Shown here: in pieces, positions 31,345 through 40,319 of the stretch
Position numbering within the stretch: position 1 is the stretch's first letter
Layout: every line of letters begins with the position of its first letter
Origin: a virus
DNA length: 53,405 nucleotides
IMG/VR virus record: IMGVR_UViG_3300042402_002711
Coordinates: 1 to 53,405 of that record
Reading direction: 5' to 3' (one strand)
Translations under genes and position numbers: made by a program
The notes under the pieces: model-generated
The model's database searches: none
What the model was told of the DNA's origin: nothing
Seen by the model: only the letters and a program-made list of their open reading frames with translations

Positions 31345-31959
31345 AGCGTTCTCTTCAAGTTTACGGGAAGATGACGCTTTTATTACTTTTTTGTACTCTG
31401 CTATGATTTGTTCTTTAATGATGCCGTTTTCCCATACCCACTGCTTGCCTTCCATGATGCCGTTTACAAAAGCATTTGGTGCAGAAGGATCTGCAACAAT
31501 ATCAACAGTTGAGAGCATAAAATCATCTTGAACATAGTTTACGCCGTTCTTTTCTTGCAAAGAACCCATGCCTCTGCTTGATACTCCAAGACGGCATCCT
31601 TCATCCAATAGCGATTTGGCGATTTTACCCATCTCTGTATTTGTAAGAATTTTAGCCTTACCGTATACCTCTTTACCCTCCACACGCAAATCTTTGATAA
31701 GATGTGATACTCTTTCAAGATTTACTGTTGGTCCTTCTGGATGTCCCAATTCTCCCATCGCTCTATTCTTTTTGACAAATTCTTCATTATAACGCTTCAC
31801 TTCATTTGAAAGAATCTCTTGAGGGTATACTCTACCGTTTCTATTTTTTACTTCAGACTGCATGAATATGCCTTCAATGAAGTACTGCTTTTCTCCTTTT
31901 TCGGATGCCTCCGTTAAGAAGTTGATTGTATCGTGGTTCGTTTCGATAATAAGAAACAT
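31309..31959 (-). CDS. 21: Prohead protease gp21
   Basis: 216 residues (T4: 212). It is a serine protease of the herpesvirus-assemblin type: YFIEGIFMQSEVKNRNGRVY at the start, the catalytic histidine in MGELGHPEGP near residue 72 and the catalytic serine in LGVSSRGMGSL near 128. DIVADPSAPNAFV matches the family. It cuts the core and capsid precursors during head maturation. The gene starts on the stop of the small core gene (TAATG), with AAAAAGG before it. Confidence 0.95.
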   Translation of the reverse strand: MFLIIETNHDTINFLTEASEKGEKQYFIEGIFMQSEVKNRNGRVYPQEILSNEVKRYNEEFVKKNRAMGELGHPEGPTVNLERVSHLIKDLRVEGKEVYGKAKILTNTEMGKIAKSLLDEGCRLGVSSRGMGSLQEKNGVNYVQDDFMLSTVDIVADPSAPNAFVNGIMEGKQWVWENGIIKEQIIAEYKKVIKASSSRKLEENALTVFRDFLSKL

Positions 31960-32126
31960 TATTCTTCCTTTTTGTCTTTATTGTAAAGAGAATCTCTTAT
32001 CTCTGACTCTCTTTGTGATATAGCATCTGATACTTTTTGAGCCAAAATCACATGAAGATTCTCTTTAGCCTGAACTGCGTTATCTTCGGAAGCATTCTTT
32101 AAAAAATCAACAATATGAGTATTCAT
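31959..32126 (-). CDS. Small prohead core protein, gp67-like
   Basis: A 55-residue gene from ATG 32126 (AAGGAG 6 bases upstream) to a TAA that shares its last base with the gp21 start (TAATG). The protein (MNTHIVDFLKNASEDNAVQA ... DSLYNKDKKEE) is a short helical, charged polypeptide. It sits exactly between portal 20 and protease 21, the place of core gene 67 in T4 (80 residues). Sequence identity is too low to prove homology by eye, but position, size and charge fit a core protein that is cut up by gp21. Confidence 0.7.
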   Translation of the reverse strand: MNTHIVDFLKNASEDNAVQAKENLHVILAQKVSDAISQRESEIRDSLYNKDKKEE

Positions 32127-32142
32127 TTATTTCTCCTTGAAT

Positions 32143-32150
32143 TATGTATA
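32143..32150 (-). promoter_or_regulatory. Late-promoter-like motif TATACATA before the gp67-like gene
   Basis: TATACATA differs from the T4 late consensus at one position and lies in the 29-base gap after gene 20, ending 16 bases before ATG 32126. It would drive the small core gene and protease 21. Confidence 0.5.
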
Positions 32151-32155
32151 AAAGG

Positions 32156-34087
32156 TTAACTTTCTCTATTCTTTTCTAATACTGATTTGAGAACTGCTTT
32201 TGCCACAGGAGAAACCCTGTTTTTATTTGAATTTACAGCAGACTCCGTTATTAGAACTGGATTTTCTGCCTTGACACCAAACGCTTCATTGTAGTAATCA
32301 ATCATGTCTTCTATATCTTCTTTAGAAGGAACAGATTTCTCTGTTGTTTCTTCCTCTTCTGTTTCTTCTTCTGTTCCACCAGATATTGTCGAATCCAGGT
32401 CTGCCATAAGAGCGTCTATATCTTCCATCGACTCACCTTCAGGTGCTTCTTCTGATTCTAGTCCTTCTAGAGGACTTGGTTGTTCAGGTGGAATCGGGCT
32501 TGGAGCACCCTCCAGAGGCTGTCCATCGGGTCCAATAGGCATTCCTGCCTGTTCTGGTGATATCTGTTGTTCTGACGCTTCACGGTCGATTTCTTTCTTC
32601 ATATCTTCAATTGCATCTTCAGACATTTGGAGAATATTCTTCTTCACCCAGTGTTGAGAGAAGAATCTACCAATATAAGGTTCAACTTCTCTGAGAGTTC
32701 CTAGACGAGCAAGTTTCATTTCGTTTTCTTTCAACTCTGCGAAATACTGGTCTGTGGCATAATCAAAAGAGAAATCATATGAAAATTCTTCCCATTCTTC
32801 TTTATTGATAATATTTTTCGATATCAATTGAACACGCAAAATCTGTAGAAATAGTTCAGAGAACTTCGCCTGTAATCTGCTGATAAATTTCGCAAACCGA
32901 ACTTCATCACGGGAAATTTCAGAAGCCTTACCCATATTGAAGCCTGTGTCTTCTTTAAATCTTGATGGAGGAACATGAAGAGATGAGTAGAGTTTCTTCT
33001 GGAAGAATTCTACATCTTGCATCTCTCCAAGATTCTGACCGCCAGGTAGAGTTTGTATTTCTGTTCCTTTACCGCCTTCACGACGAGGCATCCAGAAGTC
33101 TTCAAGCATTGACATATGTCGTTTTTCGTCACGCAATTCTCCTGTTGTTGTGTCGTATACAAGTTTATTCTTGTATCTCTGCATGATCTCACGGAGATAT
33201 TGCTCTGACTTGTTCTTGGGCAAAGAACCAACATCAATATAGAATATACGACGCTCTGGTGCACGGGATATTCTGTAGATTACTACGGCATCTTCAAGCA
33301 TTCTTAATTGGTTTAAAGGCTTGATTGCCTTGTGGAGATAGCCTAATACCTTTTTAGTACTAGGATCTATGAATCCTGAATTGATATAGGCAATAGAGTC
33401 AGGAGAAAGGATTATACCTTCAGTGCTATAGCGATAATTGATTGTGTCTTTGCCATTTCCTATGTAATCTTCGGCAGTATACAGATAGTATTCCTGAATC
33501 TTTTTGATAAACTTGATTCCATTTTCGTTTATTTCACGCTCAAGATTTCTTATTTTCTGTATCTTTGTAGAATCGACAATTCGCAATTCGGCTATTCCTT
33601 CTTTTTGATTCTTCTCGTTCATAAGAATCTGTAGATATAGCCTTCCGTCAATGTACCATCTTCGGAACAGTTCATTTCCTCTAGTATTAAACTTGAGAAG
33701 ACGCATTACTTTTTCAAATTCTGCGTGTATCTTTTTCTTTACAGGAGCAGGAATTTTAACCTTGTCTAGATTTAAACTGACTGGTTCTATTCTTTCGTTC
33801 AGTACTATTGCTTGATTTATGATATCGTCTATAGCATTCTGTACTTCTGCGTGTTCCGCCATTTGCCTATATCGCATAATGAGTTCTGCATCAGAACGAT
33901 AGGCAATATCATAGTTTATTAGTTGAACACCGAATCCATATCCACCAACAAAATCAACAACAGAAGCACCGTCTTCGAGATCTGGAGGAATAAACGATTT
34001 GACAGGTTGTAGAGTTCCCTGCATTTGCGGTAACTCTTTTGGTGTAGTTTTCTTTCCTAGTTCAAATCCAAATATATTGATAGCCAT
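32156..34087 (-). CDS. 20: Portal vertex protein gp20
   Basis: 643 residues, well above T4 gp20 (524). The core is typical: SDAELIMRYRQMAEHAEVQNAIDDIINQAI, RRWYIDGRLYLQILM, VIYRISRAPERRIFYIDVGSLPK and EDFWMPRREGGKGTEIQTLPGGQNLGE. Twelve copies form the ring through which DNA enters the head. Beyond about residue 520 is an added region: Pro/Gly/Glu-rich (QAGMPIGPDG, EAPEGESM), then an acidic stretch ending in DMIDYYNEAFGVKAENP and a basic tail. A very strong AGGAGG site precedes the start. Confidence 0.95.
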   Translation of the reverse strand: MAINIFGFELGKKTTPKELPQMQGTLQPVKSFIPPDLEDGASVVDFVGGYGFGVQLINYDIAYRSDAELIMRYRQMAEHAEVQNAIDDIINQAIVLNERIEPVSLNLDKVKIPAPVKKKIHAEFEKVMRLLKFNTRGNELFRRWYIDGRLYLQILMNEKNQKEGIAELRIVDSTKIQKIRNLEREINENGIKFIKKIQEYYLYTAEDYIGNGKDTINYRYSTEGIILSPDSIAYINSGFIDPSTKKVLGYLHKAIKPLNQLRMLEDAVVIYRISRAPERRIFYIDVGSLPKNKSEQYLREIMQRYKNKLVYDTTTGELRDEKRHMSMLEDFWMPRREGGKGTEIQTLPGGQNLGEMQDVEFFQKKLYSSLHVPPSRFKEDTGFNMGKASEISRDEVRFAKFISRLQAKFSELFLQILRVQLISKNIINKEEWEEFSYDFSFDYATDQYFAELKENEMKLARLGTLREVEPYIGRFFSQHWVKKNILQMSEDAIEDMKKEIDREASEQQISPEQAGMPIGPDGQPLEGAPSPIPPEQPSPLEGLESEEAPEGESMEDIDALMADLDSTISGGTEEETEEEETTEKSVPSKEDIEDMIDYYNEAFGVKAENPVLITESAVNSNKNRVSPVAKAVLKSVLEKNRES

Positions 34088-34117
34088 TATTTATGACCTC
34101 CTGTTCACTTATCTAGG

Positions 34118-34687
34118 TTATGAATTGAACTGTCCAGGAATTGTAGGAAATAAACCTAGACCACCTCCACCGCCACCTCCAGCACCCCCGCCGCCTCCAC
34201 CTTGTACGGTATGATATGAATAATTAAATGTTACTTGATACTCAAGAGGTGCAGTCTGTTCATCGAAGGATAGATCAACAGATGCAATACTTGTAGGAAA
34301 AGCACCAAAAAGAATGTAAGTCATGGATGGAGAGTTGTTATTCTTTAGTAGTTTAACAGTTATATCGACCATTTGGTCTGGTTTTCTCAATCCGCTTTCT
34401 GCATTGTCTAGTTCGTTCATCCAAGCCTCAAGCCTATTACGAACACCCATTTCCTCTGTTTCCATAATAGTCACAGTCCATTCAGAGAAGGTTCTCTGTC
34501 CTGGTACTTTGATTTTTCTTCCCCTGTATGGAACTTCAATCATTCCCAATTCTGATGCAGGAAGTTGGGTTCCTTTTCCGTTAAATTCTATGTCTGGCAA
34601 CTTGTTTGGAATAGAAATAGAGTACAGATTAGTTTTGGCTATACCCCTTTTGACAGTGCTTAATATTTCTGATATGGGTTTAGGCAT
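34118..34687 (-). CDS. Tail tube gp19 paralogue with poly-glycine tail
   Basis: 189 residues. It follows the tail-tube pattern (IEVPYRGRKIKVPGQRTFSE, WTVTIMETEEMGVRNRLEAW, FGAFPTSIASVDLSFDEQTA) and is clearly related to the next gene upstream, sharing a 54-base identical DNA block. After the common end (YHTV) it adds a glycine run (QGGGGGGAGGGGGGGLG) and LFPTIPGQFNS. It may be a second tail-tube subunit, a tube-end protein or an accessory that decorates the tube. It follows its partner after 72 bases with a hairpin between. Confidence 0.85.
   Translation of the reverse strand: MPKPISEILSTVKRGIAKTNLYSISIPNKLPDIEFNGKGTQLPASELGMIEVPYRGRKIKVPGQRTFSEWTVTIMETEEMGVRNRLEAWMNELDNAESGLRKPDQMVDITVKLLKNNNSPSMTYILFGAFPTSIASVDLSFDEQTAPLEYQVTFNYSYHTVQGGGGGGAGGGGGGGLGLFPTIPGQFNS
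34160..34201. repeat. Glycine-codon tract in the gp19 paralogue
   Basis: A CCNCCN-rich run on the plus strand encodes an almost pure glycine stretch (GGGGGGAGGGGGGG) on the minus strand. It ends the common tail-tube domain and is absent from the neighbouring gp19. Confidence 0.85.
34238..34291. repeat. 54-base identical block shared by the two gp19-like genes (copy A)
   Basis: Bases 34238-34291 are identical to 34799-34852. They encode the SIASVDLSFDEQTAPLEY segment in both proteins. The rest of the genes is much more different, so the block has been homogenised or is under unusual constraint. Confidence 0.9.
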
Positions 34688-34703
34688 GGGTTCTCCAATA
34701 CAA

Positions 34704-34730
34704 AGATACTGGTGTTTTGCACCAGTATCT
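34704..34730 (-). terminator. 11-base perfect hairpin between the two gp19-like genes
   Basis: AGATACTGGTG and CACCAGTATCT pair perfectly around CAAAA, 29 bases past the stop of the first tail-tube gene. The tail after it, TTGTATTGG, is poor in T, so this is a weak terminator but a good candidate RNA-processing or stability hairpin that would set the ratio of the two tube proteins. Confidence 0.5.
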
Positions 34731-34759
34731 ATGCTTTAGTCTAACTCTTTTTCTATAAA

Positions 34760-35263
34760 TCAAGAAACCTTATGGTATGTGTATTGGAATGTAACGGAAT
34801 ACTCAAGAGGTGCAGTCTGTTCATCGAAGGATAGATCAACAGATGCAATACTGCTTGGGAATGCTCCGTAAAGAGTATAGACGATTGAAGGGGTCGAATT
34901 GTCAGGCTTCAGAAGAGTGACTACTATTGTTGATAGAGCAGCAGTGTTTCTCTTTATTTGATCTTCCGAATCCATTACAGATATCCAGCGTTCAAATTGC
35001 TTACGCACAGCCATATCTGCGGTTTCCATGACAGTGACTGTCCACTCTGCAAATGTACGCTCCCCAGGAATCTTTACTTTTCTTCCTTTGTATGGTATTT
35101 CCATCATATTGATATCTGCGCTGGGAAGTTGTGTTCCCTTTGCACGAATATCAAGTCCTGGTACATTTACTGCTCCACCCTCTGGTCTGATTTCCAGTTT
35201 GTAGAGGTTTGTTTTTGCAGGATTTTTAAATCCCGAAATGAATCTATCTAGTGATTCTGCCAT
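34760..35263 (-). CDS. 19: Tail tube protein gp19
   Basis: 167 residues (T4: 163). FKNPAKTNLYKLEI, MEIPYKGRKVKIPGERTFAE, WTVTVMETADMAVRKQFERW and LYGAFPSSIASVDLSFDE match the family. Rings of it form the inner tube through which DNA passes. It directly follows sheath gene 18 as in T4 (19-base gap) and is the more standard of the two neighbouring copies, without the glycine tail. Ribosome site AGAGAGG. Confidence 0.92.
   Translation of the reverse strand: MAESLDRFISGFKNPAKTNLYKLEIRPEGGAVNVPGLDIRAKGTQLPSADINMMEIPYKGRKVKIPGERTFAEWTVTVMETADMAVRKQFERWISVMDSEDQIKRNTAALSTIVVTLLKPDNSTPSIVYTLYGAFPSSIASVDLSFDEQTAPLEYSVTFQYTYHKVS
34799..34852. repeat. 54-base identical block shared by the two gp19-like genes (copy B)
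   Basis: Second copy of the identical block, in the standard gp19 gene. Direct repeats of this length could also recombine and delete the intervening 560 bases, which include the hairpin. Confidence 0.9.
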
Positions 35264-35282
35264 TTGATTTTACCTCTCTAAG

Positions 35283-37289
35283 TTAGACTGTGATGCTTGC
35301 GCCAACTTCAGAGAACTGAACATTGGAACGAGTTGCAATGAAGTTGAGTTGGATGAAATTGATCGAACGGTTTGGCTTGATGTAGATATCCGCTACAAAC
35401 TGATTCTTATCAATAACTTCTGCGGTGTTGTTTGTTTCATCGCATACAACTTTGAATTCGGTGATACCACGACGAGCCTGTACATCTCTTAGGAATGGTT
35501 CTACTATTCCAAGGAAGTTTGCACGGGTGAATTCATCGTTGAATTCGAAGAGTTGGAATTTTGCAGCAGTTGCTACTGCTTTTTCAAGAATGATAAACAG
35601 ACGACGGACATTGATACGGTCAAATGCGGAAGGTTTCGACAATAGAGTCTTGTCTCCAAAGAGCAGTGTTCCTTGTCCTGGTTGAGAGATAACGGGATTG
35701 ATGCTGTTTGCATACAGACCGTCACGGAGAGCCTTTGTTGGGTTGAACGCAAGTTTGACTACATTGCGGATTTGACCACGATTGTATCCCGCAGGAGAGA
35801 ACCAAGGATCGTCCGAAACATCTGTGCGGGCACAAAGACCAGCAATATCTGGATTTAGAGGCATCCAACGGAATGTATCGTAATACTTGTCATATTGGTA
35901 CTTCCAACCGCTATCAAGAACAGCATAAGAAGAGTTCTTGTTCAATTGATTCTTCTTAAAGTCAACAACATTGTCAAATGCTTCTGCTGGTGTTTTATCC
36001 TTTACATCGGTGATTTCGGGAGAAACAAATGCAACACAGTCTTTTCTCAATTCTGCAAGATCTATGATATATTTTCCTACTTCTTTGGAATGACTTCCTT
36101 GAAGGAGCAGAGAGACATCAACATTGTCGGTGTCTTTGAATAGATCATAACCTGTATAGATGTTTCCATCGGTAACAACAGGATCTGTGCCTCCTGTTAG
36201 GGAGACATACTTGTTTGTCTTTAGACTCTTGAAAGTTCCTGAACCTCCAATTTGGGCAAAAGTTGCACCCCAATTGGTGTTTTCGTTGTTGAGATCCGCA
36301 GATGCTGCATGAGAAATCCAACGGGTGTACTGTGAATCTTGAAGTTTTGTTGCATAGTAGTTATTGCTTCCATCTCCAAGAATTGCATTGGAAGCCTTGG
36401 AACCAATAAACGATTCAAGAACTGTTCCTGGTGCTCCTGTGAAAAGGCCGTCTTCGTCTATAACAACGAATGCTACTTCATCTCCTGTATATCCCTTGGA
36501 GGATGCAAGAGAACTTGTTCCGACTGTGTATGGAACAAAATTTGCGTATTTCCACACAAGAGATGCACTCTGTAGTCCTGTTAGTGCTGATTGGATTGCT
36601 GCGGTGTTTCCTCCAGCAGAAACCGTTATTGTGTATGGTTCGCTCAGAGTGTTGACAGAAGTAACTTCAAACTCTAGAGAAACATTTGGTGTTGCTGTTG
36701 GGGTAAACTTTAGGGTATCTCCAACGGCAGGAAGATCTATTTGGTTGTCTCTGTCTGCTCCAGTGATACCGATTTGTAGTGTTCCGTTGCCCCATGTTAA
36801 ACCGTTAGATCCAGCACCAGGAGCAAGGGCAGTAAAGGTAATTCCACGGTCAAAGTTATCTGAATATGATATCTTTAGACTGTTTCCGAGAATACCTGGA
36901 TACTTTGCACACAATACTCCAGGAAGAGAGGATACCTCTGTTCCATAATTTGTCAATTGATCGTATTCTGTGTCGTTCCAGAAGGAGTTTGCTGTTAATC
37001 CTCCCGTTGCTCCAGCGGCAAGAACGCCTGTGTTTGATGCACGAACAACCTGTAGTGCTGCTCCATATCCCAAGAAATTGGCAGCAGAGTAGAAAGACAA
37101 AACATTGCCTTCTGTTGGTTTGCCGAATTCAGAGACTAGTGCGTTTTCGGAATCAACGGTCACAATTTGTTCAACTGGACCCCATTTAAAATCACCGACA
37201 AACCCCGCAGTTGTGGTTGAAATTTGAGTCACCACCCCTGTACGGTCGATTTCTGTTATGTTTACTCCTGGACTGACTTGGAATGCCAT
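35283..37289 (-). CDS. 18: Tail sheath protein gp18
   Basis: 668 residues (T4: 659) from ATG 37289, preceded by AAGGAG. The start MAFQVSPGVNITEIDRTGVV and the WGPVEQIVTVDSE stretch are the sheath hallmark, the C-terminal RRLFIILEKAVATAAKFQLF and FKVVCDETNNTAEVIDKNQF complete it, and FIQLNFIATRSNVQFSEVG ends it. It forms the contractile sheath around the gp19 tube. A long in-frame extension at the 5' end has no ribosome site. TATACATA lies upstream. Confidence 0.96.
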   Translation of the reverse strand: MAFQVSPGVNITEIDRTGVVTQISTTTAGFVGDFKWGPVEQIVTVDSENALVSEFGKPTEGNVLSFYSAANFLGYGAALQVVRASNTGVLAAGATGGLTANSFWNDTEYDQLTNYGTEVSSLPGVLCAKYPGILGNSLKISYSDNFDRGITFTALAPGAGSNGLTWGNGTLQIGITGADRDNQIDLPAVGDTLKFTPTATPNVSLEFEVTSVNTLSEPYTITVSAGGNTAAIQSALTGLQSASLVWKYANFVPYTVGTSSLASSKGYTGDEVAFVVIDEDGLFTGAPGTVLESFIGSKASNAILGDGSNNYYATKLQDSQYTRWISHAASADLNNENTNWGATFAQIGGSGTFKSLKTNKYVSLTGGTDPVVTDGNIYTGYDLFKDTDNVDVSLLLQGSHSKEVGKYIIDLAELRKDCVAFVSPEITDVKDKTPAEAFDNVVDFKKNQLNKNSSYAVLDSGWKYQYDKYYDTFRWMPLNPDIAGLCARTDVSDDPWFSPAGYNRGQIRNVVKLAFNPTKALRDGLYANSINPVISQPGQGTLLFGDKTLLSKPSAFDRINVRRLFIILEKAVATAAKFQLFEFNDEFTRANFLGIVEPFLRDVQARRGITEFKVVCDETNNTAEVIDKNQFVADIYIKPNRSINFIQLNFIATRSNVQFSEVGASITV

Positions 37290-37338
37290 GTGCGCTCTCC
37301 TTCTAGGCAAAATCAAAGATTGTTTTTAGTTCTCCCTG

Positions 37339-37346
37339 TATGTATA
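37339..37346 (-). promoter_or_regulatory. Late-promoter-like motif TATACATA before gene 18
   Basis: TATACATA in the gap between gene 17 and gene 18, ending 49 bases before the sheath start. A late promoter at this point fits the high demand for sheath and tube protein. Confidence 0.5.
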
Positions 37347-37370
37347 AAACAAGAAACTTAGATTTTATCC

Positions 37371-38987
37371 TTAAAACCAGTCTCCTGTTTCCCTGTCAAC
37401 CCCATCTGGATCATTTACGCCATCATCTACAAATCCAAAAAACATATCCTCTTCCAATTGTTTCATTTTGTCAGCATACATTTCAAAAGAAATATTGCCC
37501 CCAACAACATCTTTGAAATATAATTGAGTGGTTAGCCAAGCAAAAAGCACCAGAGTCATTACCAGATCGTCGTTGTGACCTACTTCTGCCTCAAATGAGT
37601 TTTTCTTTGAAACAAAAGAAAATAACTCCTTTACAAGATCATAGTCTTCGATTACGAGTTTTTCTTGCTCAATTAGTCCTTTGAGGGTTGTACAGCCTAC
37701 ACGCTTTACAACTTCGGTGGTCTTTACCCCACGCTGTTGGTTTTGTGCATTGAAACCACCGTCAAGTACTTGTCCTTTTCTTCCCTTTACAGAAGTACTC
37801 ATCAAACCATCGTACTCAAATTCTTCGTGTATAATATCAGCAACCTGTCCTCCGATATCATTTAGTTCAACCAAAACCATAGCACTGTTGAATTGCTTGG
37901 CTGCGGATATGATAGCCATAGGATACATTGAAGGAGGCATAAGGTTGTTTCTAAAGGTTGCAACGACACGATACGGTGCTTCTGTGAGGTCTATAACCGT
38001 GAAAGCATGGTAGTCGTTTCCTGTACCACGGGATGTGTCTGCTATCAGTATATACTGATGATTGGGCTTTGCTTTTTCGTAGACCTTGAATCCCTCTTCG
38101 TTCTTGTAAAGCGGATTAACGAATGTAAGGGTCTTAAGTTTTTTGGAAGATATTAGTGTATGTACCGAGCCAACGAAATCGCACTCGAATTCTGTTCGAA
38201 ACTGTTCTTCCGATGTGTTCTTGATCGTTTGAGCCTTCCATTCCTCATCACGACCAGGCACTTCGTCCCAAAACACCTCAACGGGAACATAGTCGTTTCT
38301 CTTGTTTACCGAATCCGTCCACAACTTGTAGTACATATTCATACCCTTTGGAGTGGATACAATTATGACTTTAGTGTTTTTTCCTGAAGAAATCGTCGGA
38401 TATACAGAGGAGAAGAACTCGTCTGCTATGTTGAATGGAACATAGGCAAACTCGTCAAGCAGAATGAGATTGAAAGAATTACCACGGACAGCAGAAGATG
38501 ATGTTGCAGAAGCCAGAATCTTTGACCCGTTTTCGAGTTCAATTGAACCTTTGTTCCAACTCAATACACCCTGTTGTAGCCATCTTGGTAGATGTTCGTA
38601 GGCAAGTTTCAACCTGTGCAACAGTTCACGGGCTGTAGCCAATTTGTTTGCAAGAATGGCTACATTTTGATTAGGATTGAAAAGAACTGTATGGAGAATA
38701 TAGGCAATAACTGTTGTTGACTTGCCACTCTGACGGGGAAACTTTGAAATAGTGAATCGGTTGTTATGGATGGTTTTGACAAATCTCTCCTGAAACTCAT
38801 ACAGTTCAAAAGGAACCAAACCCTCATTAAGATTGACAATCTTAACATAATTCTTTATGAAGTAAACAGGATCTTCCGAGCAACGAAGATATTCCCCAAT
38901 CTGTTCTTCTGTAAATTCAACAGGAACGTTTGCTGCTTTGAGGTTTGGATTACCAAGATATGCTCCCTTGTCAAGCCTGTCCGTCAT
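37371..38987 (-). CDS. 17: Terminase large subunit gp17
   Basis: 538 residues (T4: 610). Walker A is SKFPRQSGKST near residue 81, Walker B NLILLDEFAYV near 175, and the coupling motif IVSTPKG near 205. The C-terminal RNase H-fold nuclease shows ADTSRGTGNDYHAFTVID near 310, a second acidic site in VELNDIGGQVAD and a third in VGHNDDLVMTL. It cuts concatemer DNA and drives it into the head through gp20. The start lies 17 bases inside the end of gene 16, with AAGGA upstream. Confidence 0.97.
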   Translation of the reverse strand: MTDRLDKGAYLGNPNLKAANVPVEFTEEQIGEYLRCSEDPVYFIKNYVKIVNLNEGLVPFELYEFQERFVKTIHNNRFTISKFPRQSGKSTTVIAYILHTVLFNPNQNVAILANKLATARELLHRLKLAYEHLPRWLQQGVLSWNKGSIELENGSKILASATSSSAVRGNSFNLILLDEFAYVPFNIADEFFSSVYPTISSGKNTKVIIVSTPKGMNMYYKLWTDSVNKRNDYVPVEVFWDEVPGRDEEWKAQTIKNTSEEQFRTEFECDFVGSVHTLISSKKLKTLTFVNPLYKNEEGFKVYEKAKPNHQYILIADTSRGTGNDYHAFTVIDLTEAPYRVVATFRNNLMPPSMYPMAIISAAKQFNSAMVLVELNDIGGQVADIIHEEFEYDGLMSTSVKGRKGQVLDGGFNAQNQQRGVKTTEVVKRVGCTTLKGLIEQEKLVIEDYDLVKELFSFVSKKNSFEAEVGHNDDLVMTLVLFAWLTTQLYFKDVVGGNISFEMYADKMKQLEEDMFFGFVDDGVNDPDGVDRETGDWF

Positions 38988-39489
38988 CTGTTATTTCCTT
39001 TTCACGATTTGCTTCATTCTCTACGACTTTTGTCGCCATGAGTTCTTTGTACCGTTCTTTGAGTACAGCCTGTAGATCTTTGGTGCTTCCAACAAATATA
39101 GAGTTGTTTGTGATAGATGTTGCCTTTTGTCCACCACCTTCTCCGCTCTCTATTGTTTTTACCTTGTGGTGTATTTCCAACAGATCTTTGTTTACATCTG
39201 CAACTGCTTTTATGAGTTGAGCCGCTACTTCGTATGCACGGGGAGAATCGCTCTCTTTAGCAACAGTAAGAACAGAATCTATTGCATCTGCACCAGACAT
39301 GAGTATTTCACGAAGGTTCTTTCTGACAGTAAGATAGTCCTTCTTGAGATCTATGTCATCAATCTGTTTTCCTGCTTCGATTGCACTGATGTCGGGTGCT
39401 ACAACCTTTATCTGTCCCTGCTGTGGGACAAATGGTATGTCTAACTTTTTAGAGATTTTCTCTTCTTGCGGTATGTCATTTTCTTCCAT
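38971..39489 (-). CDS. 16: Terminase small subunit gp16
   Basis: 172 residues (T4: 164) from ATG 39489 with GAGG 5 bases upstream. The central helical pair (REILMSGADAIDSVLTVAKE, SPRAYEVAAQLIKAVADVNK, DLLEIHHKVKTI) is the gp16 pattern, and the C-terminal region (FVGSTKDLQAVLKERYK) is typical. gp16 recognises DNA and stimulates gp17. It overlaps gene 17 and is separated by 14 bases from gene 15. Confidence 0.92.
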   Translation of the reverse strand: MEENDIPQEEKISKKLDIPFVPQQGQIKVVAPDISAIEAGKQIDDIDLKKDYLTVRKNLREILMSGADAIDSVLTVAKESDSPRAYEVAAQLIKAVADVNKDLLEIHHKVKTIESGEGGGQKATSITNNSIFVGSTKDLQAVLKERYKELMATKVVENEANREKEITDDGQA

Positions 39490-39503
39490 AATAACCTCAT
39501 TTC

Positions 39504-40319
39504 TCAACCAAAGATATCAGCGTCAGTTGCGGTTCCTCCGAATATTTCAAACTGGAATCCGTAGTAGCGTGGATCAAGTGTAGCACCTGTTCCTGTGCCG
39601 CTGCTTCCTGTTCCTCCTGTTGCTGTAACACGGAGAGCCTCTATTCTGTACTCATTGTCTTTATCGAAGAACTGTGCTATAGCCTGTTTGATTACAGAAC
39701 TGCTCTTTGTTGGACCATAGAGGTATGCTCTCATATTGAATCGCAATTCCCATGTGCATATTCTCACATCTGCTCCATCTAAATCGCCTTCATGTTCTAT
39801 TGTTTGGGTAAAAGAACTCAAAGTTATTGGTATATCAATACCCTTGGCAAAGTCTCCAAGATCAAGAGAAACTGTAAATTCAGGAGAAAAATATGGCAGT
39901 ATCTGTTCGATTATCTGCAAGCCATCTTCCATTTTTCGAGTCAAGATACTCAAAGTGAATTCTATGTTATATGGAACTTCAGCATAAGAATATGAAAGAG
40001 AATCGGATGTTGGTTCAAATATTTTTGTCTTTGAAAGTGTGTTTCTTTTTCTTGTTGTGTCGTATGTCATATTGTCAATCTGAAAAGACATACGAGGAAG
40101 AAAAGTGTAAATTTTCAAATCGTTATTTTCATCGGCTATAATTGTTGGATTTGCCGACAACTGACTGATATAGTGATCTTTTGTTCCATATGCAAGAGGA
40201 ATTCTGTATTTCCTTACCTCTCCATTCTCTTGAGTTCTGGCAATAGAGATGTTGTTGAATATGCTTCCAAAAGCAACAACATATTTTCTTATTGTTCCGT
40301 GATAGAAATATCCAAACAT
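39504..40319 (-). CDS. 15: Tail sheath stabilizer/terminator gp15
   Basis: 271 residues (T4: 272). MFGYFYHGTIRKYVVAFGSI closely tracks T4 gp15 (MFGYFYN), followed by RIPLAYGTKDHY, ILTRKMEDGLQIIEQILPYF and WELRFNMRAYLYGP. It forms the ring that ends the tail and joins it to the neck. The ATG overlaps the stop of gene 14 (TAATG). Confidence 0.95.
   Translation of the reverse strand: MFGYFYHGTIRKYVVAFGSIFNNISIARTQENGEVRKYRIPLAYGTKDHYISQLSANPTIIADENNDLKIYTFLPRMSFQIDNMTYDTTRKRNTLSKTKIFEPTSDSLSYSYAEVPYNIEFTLSILTRKMEDGLQIIEQILPYFSPEFTVSLDLGDFAKGIDIPITLSSFTQTIEHEGDLDGADVRICTWELRFNMRAYLYGPTKSSSVIKQAIAQFFDKDNEYRIEALRVTATGGTGSSGTGTGATLDPRYYGFQFEIFGGTATDADIFG

Noticed and set aside
34089-34096. CATAAATA as a T4-type late promoter for gene 20
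   Set aside because: It lies between the AGGAGG site and the ATG itself, so it cannot be the promoter of that gene.
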